NCBI GenBank assembly: GCA_039707465.1
Contig: CM077651.1
Location: 18,007,519-18,071,518, forward strand
Direction: 5' to 3'
DNA: 64,000 nt
Origin: Rhabdophis nuchalis
Taxonomy: Eukaryota; Chordata; Lepidosauria; Squamata; Natricidae
Positions 1-11,390 of this stretch are shown in pieces. A program made the translations under genes and the position numbers. The notes under the pieces were generated by a model. It had not been told where the DNA came from. It ran no database searches and saw only the letters and a program-made list of their open reading frames with translations. Each line of letters starts with the position of its first letter. Within the stretch, counting starts at the first letter, position 1.

Positions 1-45
1 CTGGCACAATATCTAGTGAATGATGTTAGCAACATGGTCATGGTG

Positions 46-2692
46 TTTTTCATTTCATTTTATTTTATTTTTCATTTTATTACATTTATATCCCGCCCTT
101 CTCCACAGAGGACCCAGGGCGGCGCACAGGAAATTTAAAAAACATACACAATAGAAGATAGACAAATAATTTAAAATATATATTAAATAATCCCCAATCC
201 TGTGCTAAAAACCAATTATTAAAAACCCAATTTAAAACTTTTCTAAAAGTCCCCATGGGAGGTTAGGCTAGGCCGGCTTGATGGAAAAAATATGTCTTTA
301 AACATTTGCGGAAGAGGCGGAGGTCGGTGATGGTCCGGAGTTCAGGGGGTAGGTCGTTCCAAAGGGCAGGGCCCGCCACAGAGAAGGCTCTTCCCCTGGG
401 TGTCGCCAGTCGGCATTGTCTGGCCGACGGCACCCTGAGAAGGCCCTCTCTGTGGGAGCGGATCGGTCTAAGGGATGTATGGGGCAGGAGACGGTCTCGC
501 ATATAACTAGGCCCCGAGCCATGGAGCGCTTTAAAGATGGTCGTCAGAACCTTGAAGCGCACCCGAAAGACCACAGGAAGCCAATGCAGCTCGCGCAGGA
601 TTGGTGTTATATGGGAGCTTCTGGTGGCTCCCGTAATTACCCGCGCGGCTGCGTTTTGGACTAGCTGTAGCTTTCGAGTGCACCTCAAGGGAAGCCCCAT
701 GTAGAGAGCATTACAGTAGTCGAGACGGGACGTCACGAGAGCTTGAGTGACTGTGCAAAGGGCAGCCCGGTCCAGTAAGGGGCGCAATTGGCGCATCAGG
801 CGTACCTGATGAAACGCCCCCCTGGCCACGGCCGTCACATGGTCCTCCAAGGACAGCCGGGAATCCAGGAGGACACCCAAATTGCGCGCCCTCTCCACGG
901 GGGCCAGTGTTTCGCCCCCAATGGCCAGAGTTGGAGTAATCTGGCTGAACCGGGGTGCCGGAAACCACAGCCACTCAGTCTTGGCAGGGTTGAGCTTGAG
1001 TTTGTTACCACCCATCCAGATCCGTACGGCTTCCAAACACCGGGACAGCACTTCGGCGGCATCGTTGGGGTGGTCTGGGGTGGATATGTACAGCTGGGTG
1101 TCGTCAGCGTACAGATGGTACTCCACCCCAAAACCACGGATGATCTCACCCAGCGGCTTCATATATGTGTTAAACAGGAGGGGCGAGAGGACCGACCCCT
1201 GAGGAACCCCACATAAGAGGGGTCTCGAGGTCGACCTCTGCCCTCCCGTCAACACATATTGCGACCGACCAGAGAGGTAGGATGAGAACCACCGCAAAAC
1301 GGTGCCTCCCAGCCCCAACCCCCCCAGTCGGTGCAATAGGATACCATGGTCGATGGTATCAAAAGCCGCCGAGAGGTCTAATAGGACTAGGATAGAGGAA
1401 TACCCTCTATCCCGCGCCCTCCAGAGATCATCAACCAACGCGACCAATGCCGTCTCGGTACTGTGACCGGGTCGGAAGCCGGACCGGCGCGGGTCTAGAT
1501 AATCAACTTCCTCCAGGTGTTGTGGAAACTGTTGGGCTACCACACTCTCAACAACCTTCACCAGAAAGTGAAGGTTGGAGACTGGACGATAGTTCTCTAG
1601 TAAAGCTGGGTCCAGGGACGGCTTCTTGAGGAGGGGCCTCACTACCGCCTCTTTCAAGACGGCAGGCAAGGACCCCTCACTCAAAGATGCGTTGACAATG
1701 CCCTGGAGCCAGCCTCGTGTCGTCTCCCAGGATGCCAGTACAAGCCAGGAGGGACACGGGTCCAATAAACATGTGGTCGCTCTAAGTTTCCTTGACAGCC
1801 TGTCCATATCCTCGGTGGTAACAAAGTCAAACTCCTCCCAAGCAGGAACCTCAAGACTAGCCTCGGACAGTCCCACAGGACCACTGTCGATGGAGGGTAG
1901 CTCATTCCGAATCCGAGTGATTTTCTCCTGCAGATAAATCCCAAATTCCTCTGCTCGCCCTTGTAGAGGGGCTTCCCGCGGCCTCTGGTGAAGGAGGGAG
2001 CGGGTCACCCCAAACAGGGCGGCAGGGCGGTTATCTGCGGATGCAATTAGGGTGGCACAATACTCACGTTTGGCCACCCTTATCGCCACTAAGTAAGCCC
2101 TAATATGGGTTCTCACTAGTGTTCGGTCGGCTTCGGAGCGAGAGGATCTCCATCTGCTCTCTAGGCGTCTCTTGTGGCATTTCATCCCCTGAAGCTCCTC
2201 AGTAAACCAGGGAGCCTGGGTGATTCGTCGCCGCAAGAGAGGCCGCAAGGGCGCGACTCGGTCCAAGGCCCCCGTGGCCGCACTTAACCATGCGGCCACT
2301 AGGTCCTCAGTCGAGTCGCGGGGCAGGATCACAGGAATTGGCCCAAGCTCCCTCTGGAACCTTTCCGGGTCCATTAGAAGCCTGGGGCGGAACCATCTAG
2401 GAGTGTCCGGTTCCGCCTCCCCGCGGTGAGGTGGAGCGATTGAAAAGTCCAGCCGGAGGAGAGCGTGATCTGTCCATGACAAGGGAGTGATGACTAAGTT
2501 CCCTATTCCCAGATCGCGACTCCACTGTCCCGAGACAAAGATGAGATCCAGCGTGTTTCCCCCCTCGTGAGTGGGACCTAAAACTACCTGGGTCAGGTCC
2601 ATGGCCGTCATGGAGGCCATGAACTCCCGAGCTGCTCCAGAGGCTTCGCCCGCCGACGGCAAGTTAAAGTCCCCCATGACTACCAGTCTGGT
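46..2692 (-). mobile_element. 5'-truncated L2-like LINE (copy A)
   Basis: Minus-strand non-LTR retrotransposon. Its 3' UTR and TTTTA-rich tail lie at about 46-230, and the sequence up to about 2692 aligns by eye with the longer copy at 58.7-63.1 kb. It ends abruptly inside the endonuclease domain just after the GDFNLP motif. This is the usual outcome of incomplete target-primed reverse transcription. The left end shows the tail directly next to unrelated sequence. The clade call (L2-like, not CR1) rests on the reverse transcriptase signature [12 protein letters not shown] plus YADDTQLY and on contrast with the CR1 copies in the same window. No clear target duplication was found. Confidence 0.9.
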
Positions 2693-2734
2693 AGTGTTGT
2701 AGGTAGTCAGTTTATGAAATTGTGCTGCACCCAC
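263..2734 (-). CDS. LINE endonuclease (partial)/reverse transcriptase polyprotein, 823 codons open
   Basis: Uninterrupted frame encoding the C-terminal three quarters of an L2-like ORF2 protein. About the first 15 residues come from flanking DNA, so the apparent start methionine is not the native start. The frame then enters the end of the APE-type endonuclease (GDFNLP, and later a WTDHALL segment with the Asp-His pair). A linker and the reverse transcriptase follow: [12 protein letters not shown] carries the motif A aspartates, [13 protein letters not shown] is motif B, and YADDTQLY near residue 540 is the catalytic motif C. The C-terminus ends in a KTYFFHQAGLA segment that matches the other copies in position. 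The frame is open despite 5' truncation, which argues for a recent insertion, but the missing promoter and endonuclease N-terminus make it inactive in cis. Confidence 0.85.
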   Translation of the reverse strand: MGAAQFHKLTTYNTTRLVVMGDFNLPSAGEASGAAREFMASMTAMDLTQVVLGPTHEGGNTLDLIFVSGQWSRDLGIGNLVITPLSWTDHALLRLDFSIAPPHRGEAEPDTPRWFRPRLLMDPERFQRELGPIPVILPRDSTEDLVAAWLSAATGALDRVAPLRPLLRRRITQAPWFTEELQGMKCHKRRLESRWRSSRSEADRTLVRTHIRAYLVAIRVAKREYCATLIASADNRPAALFGVTRSLLHQRPREAPLQGRAEEFGIYLQEKITRIRNELPSIDSGPVGLSEASLEVPAWEEFDFVTTEDMDRLSRKLRATTCLLDPCPSWLVLASWETTRGWLQGIVNASLSEGSLPAVLKEAVVRPLLKKPSLDPALLENYRPVSNLHFLVKVVESVVAQQFPQHLEEVDYLDPRRSGFRPGHSTETALVALVDDLWRARDRGYSSILVLLDLSAAFDTIDHGILLHRLGGLGLGGTVLRWFSSYLSGRSQYVLTGGQRSTSRPLLCGVPQGSVLSPLLFNTYMKPLGEIIRGFGVEYHLYADDTQLYISTPDHPNDAAEVLSRCLEAVRIWMGGNKLKLNPAKTEWLWFPAPRFSQITPTLAIGGETLAPVERARNLGVLLDSRLSLEDHVTAVARGAFHQVRLMRQLRPLLDRAALCTVTQALVTSRLDYCNALYMGLPLRCTRKLQLVQNAAARVITGATRSSHITPILRELHWLPVVFRVRFKVLTTIFKALHGSGPSYMRDRLLPHTSLRPIRSHREGLLRVPSARQCRLATPRGRAFSVAGPALWNDLPPELRTITDLRLFRKCLKTYFFHQAGLA

Positions 2735-3398
2735 TGATCAGGTGGTTGACTGTCTCATCTTTCTCATTACAGAGGCGACATTTGCTGTTGGTGGTAACAT
2801 GTTGAATTTTTGCCTTCATGCAGTTTGTGGCTAAGGTTTGTTCCGTACTATAGTATACAGAATAAATTATAAATCACATAAAAGATTAGGATTCAGTTTT
2901 GCAAACCTATGAGGAGCCAGCAGATTTGATCCCAGAATCGCTCGAGGAAAGATGGTTAATAATCTTTTTATAAGCCCCTTTTGTACTTTCTATGAAACTA
3001 TTTTTTTTTCTATAATGGAATGGGGGAAGAAATATAAAAAAAACCAAGGACTTATAAAGGGACATAAGTTTTGAAAATGAATGCAGTAAATATACTACTC
3101 TACTGCTTGGCTCTCATCTTATACTTACTTAAAACAGAATTGTTTAATGTTTCAGTGGTAAATTTAGAATACTGGCATCTATGGAATTTATGAATTTATC
3201 TAATCTGAAAACTACACAAAATTGTTTCTACTATTCATAAGCATTGTAAAGTATGGAATGCAGAACTTCCTTACTGTATTTTCTTATTAACTGCATTCAC
3301 AAATGATTGTGTTCTAATCAAACTACCACTCTTTTTAAAGACTGCAGTCCATTGAAGCCTAAACAAAGAAACCTAAAAGTGGAAATATATATTGTGGG
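2735..3398. other. No recognisable feature
   Basis: AT-rich sequence with homopolymer A/T runs. No open frame of note and no repeat recognised. Confidence 0.5.
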
Positions 3399-3412
3399 CT
3401 AGAACATACATT

Positions 3413-3767
3413 AGAGGAACATGGTGGCTCAGTGGCTAAGATGCTGAGTTTATCGATCAGAAAGGTTGGCAGTTCAGTGGTTTGAATCCCTAGTGCCACG
3501 TAATGGAGTGAGCTCCCGTTTCTTGTCCCAACTTCTGCCAACCTAGCAGTTTGCAAGCATGTAAAAATGCATGTAGGAAAATAGGGACCACTTTGGTGGG
3601 AAGGTAATAGCGCCCTGTGTGCCTTCAGTGTTTAGTCATGCCGGCCACATGACCACAGAGACGTCTTCGGAAAGTGCTGGATCTTCGGCTTTTAAACAGA
3701 GATGAGCACCACCCCCTAGAGTCAGGAATGACTAGTACATATGTGCGAGGGGAAACTTTACCTTTAC
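3413..3767 (+). mobile_element. Sauria-type SINE, full length with perfect target duplication
   Basis: tRNA-derived SINE. RNA polymerase III box A (TGGCTCAGTGG) lies near 3424 and box B (GGTTTGAATCC) near 3480. The body and the 3' end with ACTAG..ATATGTGCGAGGGGAA and an ACCTTT tail match the Sauria/Squam SINE pattern, whose tail resembles Bov-B LINEs. A 14-bp direct repeat, CTAGAACATACATT, flanks it at 3399-3412 and 3768-3781. Box B has one base changed compared with other copies in the window. Confidence 0.93.
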
Positions 3768-3781
3768 CTAGAACATACATT

Positions 3782-4345
3782 GCAATGACTTGACACCCTT
3801 GTGTAATTTTCTAATTTAAAGAAAAGTTAAAGAAGTTTACATAAGCCATTATGTCACAAATTTCACATTACCTTGTGGTTACTGTACACTAAAAAGTCTA
3901 CTAAATGACTGCAGGGAATTAGAAATATATTTTCCTTGGTTGTCCAGATTTTTGCAGTCCAGATGTAGCAGCCTTAGTTTGCACAAAGCATAAGCCAATT
4001 CTCATCTAATCTCATCTCTGGGATCTGGCTTCAACAAAATGCATATGTACAACTAAGACAGGGAAACAGTTTCTTGTATGTATGTGCAAATATCTGCACA
4101 TATCAATTCAACCTTCATTTCAATTATTGGAAGGCTTTGGAACTGAAAGAAAATACATTAACTAGGCTATAAGATTACAAAAAAAATTTGCCCTTGCAGC
4201 AGAAATCTACAGTATCAAGGTGATGAGCCTCTTGCTTTAAAGGTCACACGTGTTTATCAAGATATAAGATTCCTTTAACCAACATGTTCAAAGTTTTGGA
4301 ATTATATTCTGAGTTCATCCAAATGTAGTTCACCCAGTATTAAGA
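3782..4345. other. No recognisable feature
   Basis: AT-rich single-copy-looking DNA between a SINE and a microsatellite. Nothing coding or repetitive recognised. Confidence 0.45.
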
Positions 4346-4351
4346 TGGAAA

Positions 4352-4428
4352 TCTTCCCTCCCTCCCTCCCTCCCCCCCTCCCTCCCTCCCTCCCTCCCTC
4401 CCTCCCTCTCTCTCTCTCTCTCTCTCCC
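4352..4428. repeat. (CCCT)n/(TC)n microsatellite
   Basis: CCCT repeats run directly into TC repeats. The open frame through it is translated low complexity. Confidence 0.95.
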
Positions 4429-4617
4429 CTTTATAAAGCTATGTTATGCCAGATTCTGGTCCAAACTAATCTTTATCTGGGATTTCTTATCTTCTTAACC
4501 TTATGGATAGCTACCACTTTTGGTGAGGGGGATACAGTGTTTGAAATATTAAGTATGTGGCTATCTTTTCAATAGGGGAAGGACAGTGTCAATTAAAAAA
4601 AAATGAAACAATGTGCC

Positions 4618-5080
4618 CTAGACTCTGATCAGGTTTCTGATGGATGCCTTCATTAAATCATGAGCCTCGAGCCAAGCTTCAAAAGAAATCCAGTCATTTA
4701 TTAGGAGCTTCTTGTTGGCATGTACCCAAGTGAAGCCAGCTCTGACCCCACATAATTAACAGCCCCAATCATGACCATGCTTCCATCCTAAAATGTGTCA
4801 TCAATAACACTCACCAATGGGGCAATTTTGTGGGTTGTAGAGACCACTCCCCTCCAGTCACTGTAAGTAATCCTGGGATACAACCTTGAGAGAGATAAGT
4901 CTGGAATGTGCATGTGTCTTAAACTACCATGCCCTTTCATCAGTTACCCATCTCCCTTTTCCTATGGCAACTCAAGAGCAGGCCAGGAATGCTTTGCGAG
5001 TTGACACTGAATGACTAAAGTTCTCTTTTCTCCCTTCCACATGTTTATGGCTGAGCCAAGAACCTTTACCCCATCAGGTG
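4618..5080 (-). mobile_element. Probable solo LTR, copy 1 (endogenous retrovirus-like)
   Basis: About 460 bp related throughout to 57425-57830. Shared blocks include ATGAGCCTCGAGCCAAGCTTC, TTTATTAGGAGC, GGCATGTACCCAAGT, and CTATGGCAACTC followed by AGCAGGCCAGG. Read on the minus strand it contains an AATAAA-type signal (from TTTATT) about 70-90 bp before the end, as in an R-U5 region. No internal retroviral genes accompany either copy. The LTR identity is inferred from layout; an unclassified repeat is the alternative. Confidence 0.5.
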
Positions 5081-5530
5081 TATATTTAACTTTTGTTGCC
5101 CCACCGAAATGACATTGAATATCTTACCTTCAATGTTACTGGAAAAGAAATGTAACAATATCCCAGAGTTGTGGTGCATGCACATCTCTCTGGCACTTGG
5201 GTTGCACCGAGATGTTTGGAGATTGTGTTGTCCTTTCAATACATGCTGATATTCAGATTTAATTGCTCCCCTCCTCCCACTAAGTTACTCTGCTTTTTTG
5301 GGTCAGATGAGGGAAAAAATATTTCTTTTTGCTGATCAACATGAGAAACTCTATGCAACTTTATAATGTTGTACTTTGAGACTAATTGTTACGCATAACT
5401 GTCCTGTACCTCTGAAAAGCCCGAGCCAGTGGTGTTTGAATATTTCAATATATTTTAGGTTTTTTTTAGCACAATGTATACATTTATATATTCACTTGTG
5501 GAAGCCTAATCAATTTATTATATTGGTACA

Positions 5531-5580
5531 CTAGCTATACCCGGCCACGCGTTGCTGTGGCCCAGTCTGGTTAAATGGCT
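5531..5580 (+). mobile_element. Left end of an older interspersed repeat (CCCGGCCACGCGTTGCTGTGG motif)
   Basis: The segment beginning CTAGCTATACCCGGCCACG is a terminus I associate with a widespread animal repeat. The matching right-hand portion appears at about 11150-11390 after a 5.5-kb pile of later insertions. The family could not be named. Confidence 0.5.
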
Positions 5581-5639
5581 AACCAATCTGTGTGTAGATC
5601 TACACCTGCACACATACACCCAACCACCATATAAGCTCC

Positions 5640-6280
<641 letters not shown>

Positions 6281-6965
6281 CTATCTATCCCTTGGGGGTC
6301 ATCTAGTCCAACTCCCTGCTAGGCAGGAAGCCCTATACCCATGATGGCGAACCTATGGCACGGGTGCCACAGGTGGCACACGGAGCCATTTCTTACGCCA
6401 CTCGAGGCATTGCCCTGTCAGCTTCAGTTTGTATGTGTGCCCTGGCCAGCTGATTTAGGCCTTCTTTTGAGGCCATTTTTTGCCCTCTGGAGGTGGGGGA
6501 AGGCTGTTTTCACCCAGGCTCCTATAAACCCTCTGGAGCCTGGGGATGACGTAAAAAGCATGCCAAATGCAGGGGGTCATGCACATAGCATTATGGATGT
6601 GGCACACCTGTGCACATCGCCCCGGCACTCCCCCTGCTATTGGCAAGTGAGCCAAAAAAGGTTAGCCATCACTGCCCTATAGCATTTCAGACTAATGGCT
6701 ATCCAACATCTTCTTGAAGACTTCCAGTGTTGGGGCATTCGCAACTTCTGGAGGCAAGCTGTTCCACTGATTAATTGTTCTAACTGTCAGGAAATTTCTC
6801 CTCAGTTCTAAGTTGCTTCTCTCCTTGATTAGTTTCCACCCATTGCTTCTTGTCCTGCCCCCAGGTGCCTTGGAGAATACCTTGACTCCCTTTTCTTTGT
6901 GGCAACCCCTGAGATATTGGAAGGCTGCTATCCTGTCTCCCCTAGTCCCTCTTTTATTAAACTGT
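6281..6965 (-). mobile_element. CR1 LINE 3' end, split by a hAT-like insertion
   Basis: Minus-strand CR1 tail beginning with the TCATCTAGTCCAACTCCCTGC block, then the reverse complement of the CR1 C-terminal coding segment (the EVFKK, WNSLPP and RSNGWKL region seen intact at 8924-9622). The CR1 is interrupted at 6339-6674 by a hAT-like element and resumes with a repeated CCCTATA. Confidence 0.9.
6339..6674 (+). mobile_element. hAT-like non-autonomous DNA element, 336 bp
   Basis: Starts CCATGATGGCGAACCT and ends AGGTTAGCCATCACTG, giving imperfect terminal inverted repeats. Flanked by 8-bp duplications CCCTATAC (6331-6338) and CCCTATAG (6675-6682). It lies inside a CR1 copy, so it is younger than that CR1. 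No transposase frame. Confidence 0.85.
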
Positions 6966-7017
6966 ATTTCTCCCTGTCTCTCTATTCCCCTATCTACCTA
7001 CCTACTGTAATACAATA

Positions 7018-7378
7018 CTACAATATCAGAGTTGGAAGGGACCTTGGAGGTCATCTAGTCCAACCCCGCTGCTCAAGCAGGAGACCCTATGCCGTTTCAG
7101 ACAAATGGTTTTCCAGTCTCTTCTCTCTTCAGTGTTGGGGCATCCATAACTTCTGGTGGCAAGATGTTCCACTGGTTAATAGTTCTCACTGCCAGGAAAT
7201 TTGCCCTCAGTTCTAGGTTGCTTCTCTCCTTGATTAGTTTCCACCCATTGCTTCTTGTTCTGCCCCCAGGTGCCTTGGTGAATAGCTTGACTCTCTCTTC
7301 TTTGGGGCAACCCCTGAGATATTGGAAGGCTGCTATCATGTCTTCCCTAGTCCTTCTTTTCATTAAACTGTATTTGCT
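7018..7378 (-). mobile_element. CR1 LINE 3' end
   Basis: Second minus-strand CR1 3' fragment, starting with the CAGAGTTGGAAGGGACCTTGG tail and running through the C-terminal coding region before stopping at about 7378. An 88-codon frame (7097-7363) preserves the MKRRTREDMIAAFQYLRGC segment. It lies only about 50 bp from the previous CR1, in the same orientation. Confidence 0.88.
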
Positions 7379-7640
7379 GTCAGATGGGTGATTCTTTGTT
7401 ACAGTTTGGTTCAGTTCGTATTAAACAGTTTAAAGCAGCTGCCTGCCTCCGTTTTTTTTTTTAATTTATTTATTTATTTATTTATTTTTCATATTTATAA
7501 CCTGCTTCCATCTCACAACAAGGGACTCGGGGCGGCGAACATAGAATTAAATCAATAAATACAAAATACAATACATAAATATTAGATGCCTGTGTTGTAA
7601 CCGTTTTTAAAACCCTCGTTTATAATTGGCGGTGCTGGGG

Positions 7641-7952
7641 TTACGCAAGGCCGGCTAGTTGGAAGAAGTGAGTCTTAAGACATTTGCGGAAGAGGCGGAG
7701 GTCAGGAATGGTGCGGATTTCAGGGGGCAGGTCGTTCCAAAGGGCCGGCCCTGCCACAGAGAAGGCCCTCCCCCTGGGCGCCGACAGTCGACATTGCCCG
7801 ACCGACGGCACCCTGAGGAGGCCCTCTCTGTGGGAGCGTGTCGGTCCCAGGGATGTATGGGGCAGGAGACGGTCTTGCAGATAGCTAGGTCCCGAGCCAT
7901 GGAGCGTTTTGAAGATGGTCGTTAGGACCTTGAAGCGCACCCGAAAGACCAC
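7641..7952 (-). pseudogene. L2-like ORF2 C-terminal fragment
   Basis: Encodes the end of the L2-like protein ([19 protein letters not shown] to FFQLAGLA). It is out of frame with the RT domain upstream because of the deletion near 7990-8000. Confidence 0.8.
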
Positions 7953-7984
7953 AGGAAGCCAGTGGAGCTCGCGTAGGACAGGTG

Positions 7985-8837
7985 TTATATGGGAGTGTTT
8001 GGACTAACTGTAGTCTTCGGGTGCACTTCAAGGGAAGCCCCATGTAGAGAGCATTGCAATAGTCAAGTCGAGATGTGACGAGTGCTTGAGTGACTGTGCG
8101 TAAGGCTCCCCGATCCAGTAAGGGATGCAATTGGCGCATCAGGCGTACCTGATGGAATGCCCCCCTGGCCACGGCCGCCACCTGGTCTTCCATAGTCAGC
8201 CGGGAGTCCAGGAGGACACCTAGATTGCGTGCCTTCTCAACAGGGGCTGGTGTTTCGCCCCCAATGGCCAGAGTTGGAATAATCTGGCTGAAACGGGGTG
8301 CCGGAAGCCACAGCCACTCAGTCTTGGACGGGTTGAGCCTGAGTTTGTTACTACCCATCCAGATCCGTACAGCCTCCAAGCACCGGGACATAACCTCGAC
8401 GGCATCATTGGGGTGGTCCGGGGTGGATATGTACAGCTGGGTATCATCAGCGTACAGATGATATCCCACCCCGAAACCACGGATGATCTCACCCAGCGGC
8501 TTAATATATATGTTGAACAGCAGGGGCGAGAGGACCGACCCCTGAGGTACCCCACATAAGAGGGATCTAGAAGTCGACCTCTTCCCCCCCGTCAACACAT
8601 ATTGTGACCGACCAGAGAGGTAGGACGAGAACCACCGTAAAACGGTGCCTCTCAGCCCCAACCCCCCCAGTCGGCGTAATAGGATACCATGGTCGATGGT
8701 ATCAAAAGCCGCTGAAAGGTCTAATAGGACCAGGATAGAAGAAAATCCTCTATCTCGTGCCCTCCAGAGATCATCGACCAATGCGACCAATGCCGTCTCG
8801 GTACTGTGCCCGGGTCGGAAGCCGGACTGGCGCGAAT
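7985..8837 (-). pseudogene. L2-like reverse transcriptase fragment (part of a chimeric open frame)
   Basis: Contains [45 protein letters not shown] and YADDTQLY in order, so the catalytic core is intact. The annotated-looking open frame extends to 9486 only because antisense CR1 sequence happens to be stop-free. The 200 or so N-terminal residues of that frame are not L2 protein. Downstream the frame is lost at the deletion near 7990. Confidence 0.85.
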
Positions 8838-9706
8838 AGCCAGGAATAGCCAACACTCCAGAAGATAGGCTTAAGATACAGAAGGATCTAGACAAACTTG
8901 AACATTGGGCACTGTCTAATAAAATGAAATTCAATTGTGAAAAAAGTAAGGTCCTACATATAGGCAAGAAAAACCAAATGCACAAGTACAGTATAGGTGG
9001 TACCTTGCTCAATAGTAGCAACTGTGAGAGGGATCTCGGAATCCTAGTGGACAACCATTTAAATATGAACCAGCAGTGTGCAGCAGCTGCCAAAAAAGCC
9101 AACACAGTTCTAGGCTGCATCAACAGAGGGATAGAATCTAGATCGCGTGAAGTGTTAATGCCACTGTATAGTGCCTTGGTAAGGCCACACTTGGAATACT
9201 GCATACAGTTTTGGTCGCCACAATGTAGAAAAGACGTGGAGACTCTGGAAAGAGTGCAAAGAAGAGCAACCAAGATGATTAGAGGACTGGAGACTAAGAC
9301 ATATGAAGAACGGCTGCAGGAGCTGGGTATGTCTAGTTTGATGAAGAGAAGGACCAGGGGAGACATGATAGCAGTGTTCCGATATCTCAGAGGGTGCCAC
9401 AAAGAAGAGGGAGTCAAACTTTTCTCCAAGGCACCTGGGGGCAGGACAAGGAGCAATGGGTGGAAACTAACCAAGGAGAGAAGCAACTTAGAACTAAGGA
9501 GAAATTTCCTAACAGTAAGAACAATTAACCTCTGGAACAGCTTGCCTCCAGCAGTTGTGAATGCCCCAACCCTGGAAGTCTTTAAAAAGATGTTAGACAG
9601 CCATTTGTCTGAAATGGTATAAGGTTCCTGCCCATGCAGGGGGTTGGACTAGAAGACCTACAAGGTCCCTTCCAACTCTGCTATTGTATTGTATTGTATT
9701 GTATTG
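8838..9706 (+). mobile_element. CR1 LINE 3' half inserted in L2-like copy B
   Basis: Plus-strand CR1 that interrupts L2-like copy B between ACTGGCGCG and GAATCTAGATAG, a junction that is continuous in the copy at 60.1 kb. It ends with the CR1 tail (AGGGGGTTGGACTAGAAGACC, then TCCCTTCCAACTCTGCTAT) and a TATTG microsatellite (9685-9706). A short GAAT may be duplicated at the junction. Confidence 0.93.
8924..9622 (+). CDS. CR1 ORF2 C-terminal region, 232 codons open
   Basis: Encodes the C-terminal part of a CR1 reverse transcriptase protein, downstream of the YADD motif. The frame opens at a conserved internal [17 protein letters not shown] segment and continues through [48 protein letters not shown] and [14 protein letters not shown] to [13 protein letters not shown], the normal CR1 stop position. 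The upstream catalytic domain is missing by 5' truncation. It is the best-preserved CR1 coding piece in the window and the reference used here to recognise the decayed copies. Confidence 0.88.
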   Translation: MKFNCEKSKVLHIGKKNQMHKYSIGGTLLNSSNCERDLGILVDNHLNMNQQCAAAAKKANTVLGCINRGIESRSREVLMPLYSALVRPHLEYCIQFWSPQCRKDVETLERVQRRATKMIRGLETKTYEERLQELGMSSLMKRRTRGDMIAVFRYLRGCHKEEGVKLFSKAPGGRTRSNGWKLTKERSNLELRRNFLTVRTINLWNSLPPAVVNAPTLEVFKKMLDSHLSEMV

Positions 9707-11113
9707 AATCTAGATAGTCAACTTCATCCAAATGTCGTGGAAACTGTTGGGCCACCACACTCTCAACAACCTTCACTAGAAAGTGGAGGTTGGAGACGGG
9801 ACGATAGTTTTCTAATAATGCCGGATCCAGGGACGGCTTCTTGAGGAGGGGCCTCACCACCGCCTCTTTCAAGACGGTAGGTAAGGACCCCTCACTCAGA
9901 GATGCGTTGACAATGCCCTGAAGCCAGCCTCGTGTCGTCTCCCAGGATTCCAGTACAAGCCAGGAGGGACACGGATCCAGTAAACATGTGGTGGCCCTGA
10001 GTCTCTTTGACAGCTTGTCCATATCTTTGATAGTAACAAAGTCAAACTCCTCCCACAATGGTGTCTCAAGAGCTGCTTTGGCACTCTCGACAGGGCTATT
10101 GACAATGGAGGGTAACTCGCTTCGAATCCGAGTGATTTTCTCCTGCAGATAAATCCCAAATTCCTCTGCTCGACCCTGTAAAGAGGCTTCCCGCGGCCTC
10201 TGTTGGAGGAGGGAGCGGGTTACCTTAAACAGGGCAGCAGGGCGGTTTTCTGCGGATGCAATAAGTGTGGCACAATATTCACGTTTGGCCAGCCTTATTG
10301 CCACTAAATAAGTCCTAATGTGGTCTCTTATTAGTGTTCGGTCGGATTCAGAGCGAGATGATCTCCATCTGCTCTCTAGGCGTCTCTTGTGGCGTTTCAT
10401 CCCCCTGAGCTCCTCGGTGAACCAAGGGGCCCAGGTGGTTCATCGCCGCAAGAGAGGCCGCAAGGGCGCGACTCGGTCCAAGGCCCCGGCGGCCGCACTT
10501 AACCATGCAGTCACTAGGTCCTCAGCCGAGTCGCGGAGCAAGTCCGCAGGAATTGGCCCAAGCTCCTTCTGGAACCTTAACGGGTCCATCAGGAGCCTGG
10601 GGCGGAATCATATAGGAATGTTTGGTTCCGCCTCCTCACAGTGAGGTGTGGCGGTCGGAAAGTCGAGCCGAAGGAGAGCGTGATCTGTCCATGACAGGGG
10701 TGTGATGACTAAATCCCCTACTCCCAGATCACTACTCCACTGACCCGAGACGAAGATGAGATCCAAAGTGTGTCCGCCCTCATGAGTAGAGCCTAGAACT
10801 ACCTGAGTCAGGTCCATGGCTGTCATGGAAACCATGAACTCCCGAGCTATACCAGAGGTCTCACCTGCAGATGGCAGGTTAAAATCCCCCATGACTACAA
10901 GTCTGGGGGTTTCAACCGCCACCCCGGCTATAACCTCAAGCAGCGCGGGCAGGGCTGTTGTTGTATAGCGAGGAGCCAGGTATACAACTAACACGCCCAA
11001 CTGCCTCCCTAGGCCCCACTTCACAAGGAGGGACTCACACCCGGTCGTCTGAGGGACTGTGGTCTCCTTTGGCTCAAGACCTTCCCTAACCATGATCGCC
11101 ACTCCCTGGCCCT
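9707..11113 (-). mobile_element. L2-like LINE copy B, 5' half
   Basis: Continuation of the split L2-like LINE. Minus frames at 9681-10400 (MKRHKRRLESRWRSSRSESD up to the LENYRPVSNLHFLVKVVES segment before the RT core) and 10608-11102 (endonuclease with GDFNLPSAGETSG, LDLIFVSGQW and WTDHALLRLDF) cover the linker and endonuclease. They are separated by at least one frameshift near 10430-10600. It ends at about 11113 within the endonuclease, so copy B is also 5'-truncated. Confidence 0.88.
10608..11102 (-). pseudogene. L2-like APE-type endonuclease fragment, 164 codons
   Basis: Preserves VMGDFNLP with the catalytic Asp and Asn, the DLIFVSGQW segment and SWTDHALL with the Asp-His pair. The N-terminal third of the domain is missing. 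Confidence 0.8.
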
Positions 11114-11149
11114 AAGAGGCCGCCGTATGAGGCCTATTCCAACACTGGC

Positions 11150-11390
11150 AGTTGAAAAGCAGTTTGATGGGCGTGGCTACAGGGTTGTTTACACATATTC
11201 AGTGGGTACATTTTTGTGTGTGTAATTTGTACACAACTCACGAATGCTAGGCACAAAATGATTAGCTATTCTATTATCGGCGGTCCTTGGCTACGTTGTG
11301 CCAAAATTTGAGGCAAATTGGTCCAGTACTTTTTGAGATTAGTGGATTCATGCAAACTATTTTACATTTTTATTTATATAGATGATCATA
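11150..11390 (+). mobile_element. Right-hand portion of older interspersed repeat
   Basis: GATGGGCGTGGCTACAGGG through to TTTTTATTTATATAGATGATC. I associate this segment with the same repeat class as the CCCGGCCACGCG end at 5531, implying that everything between is later insertion and expansion. Confidence 0.45.

Larger units (their letters stand above)
7449..8837 (-). mobile_element. L2-like LINE copy B, 3' half
   Basis: Minus-strand relative of copies A and E. A TTTA-repeat tail (7455-7490) is followed by the 3' UTR and the reverse-transcriptase coding region. A deletion of about 37 bp near 7990-8000 compared with copy A breaks the frame between a 103-codon C-terminal piece (7641-7952) and the upstream RT. 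The element continues beyond the CR1 insertion at 9707-11113. Confidence 0.9.

Noticed and set aside
835..1216. Plus-strand open frames of 100-140 codons opposite the LINE RT gene (also at 59395-59904)
   Set aside because: They are antisense shadows of conserved LINE coding sequence, recurring at the same place in each copy.
3424..3490. tRNA-like boxes A and B here and at 28275, 49615 and 58575
   Set aside because: These are SINE promoter heads. They lack a foldable full cloverleaf with acceptor stem and anticodon context, so no tRNA gene is called.
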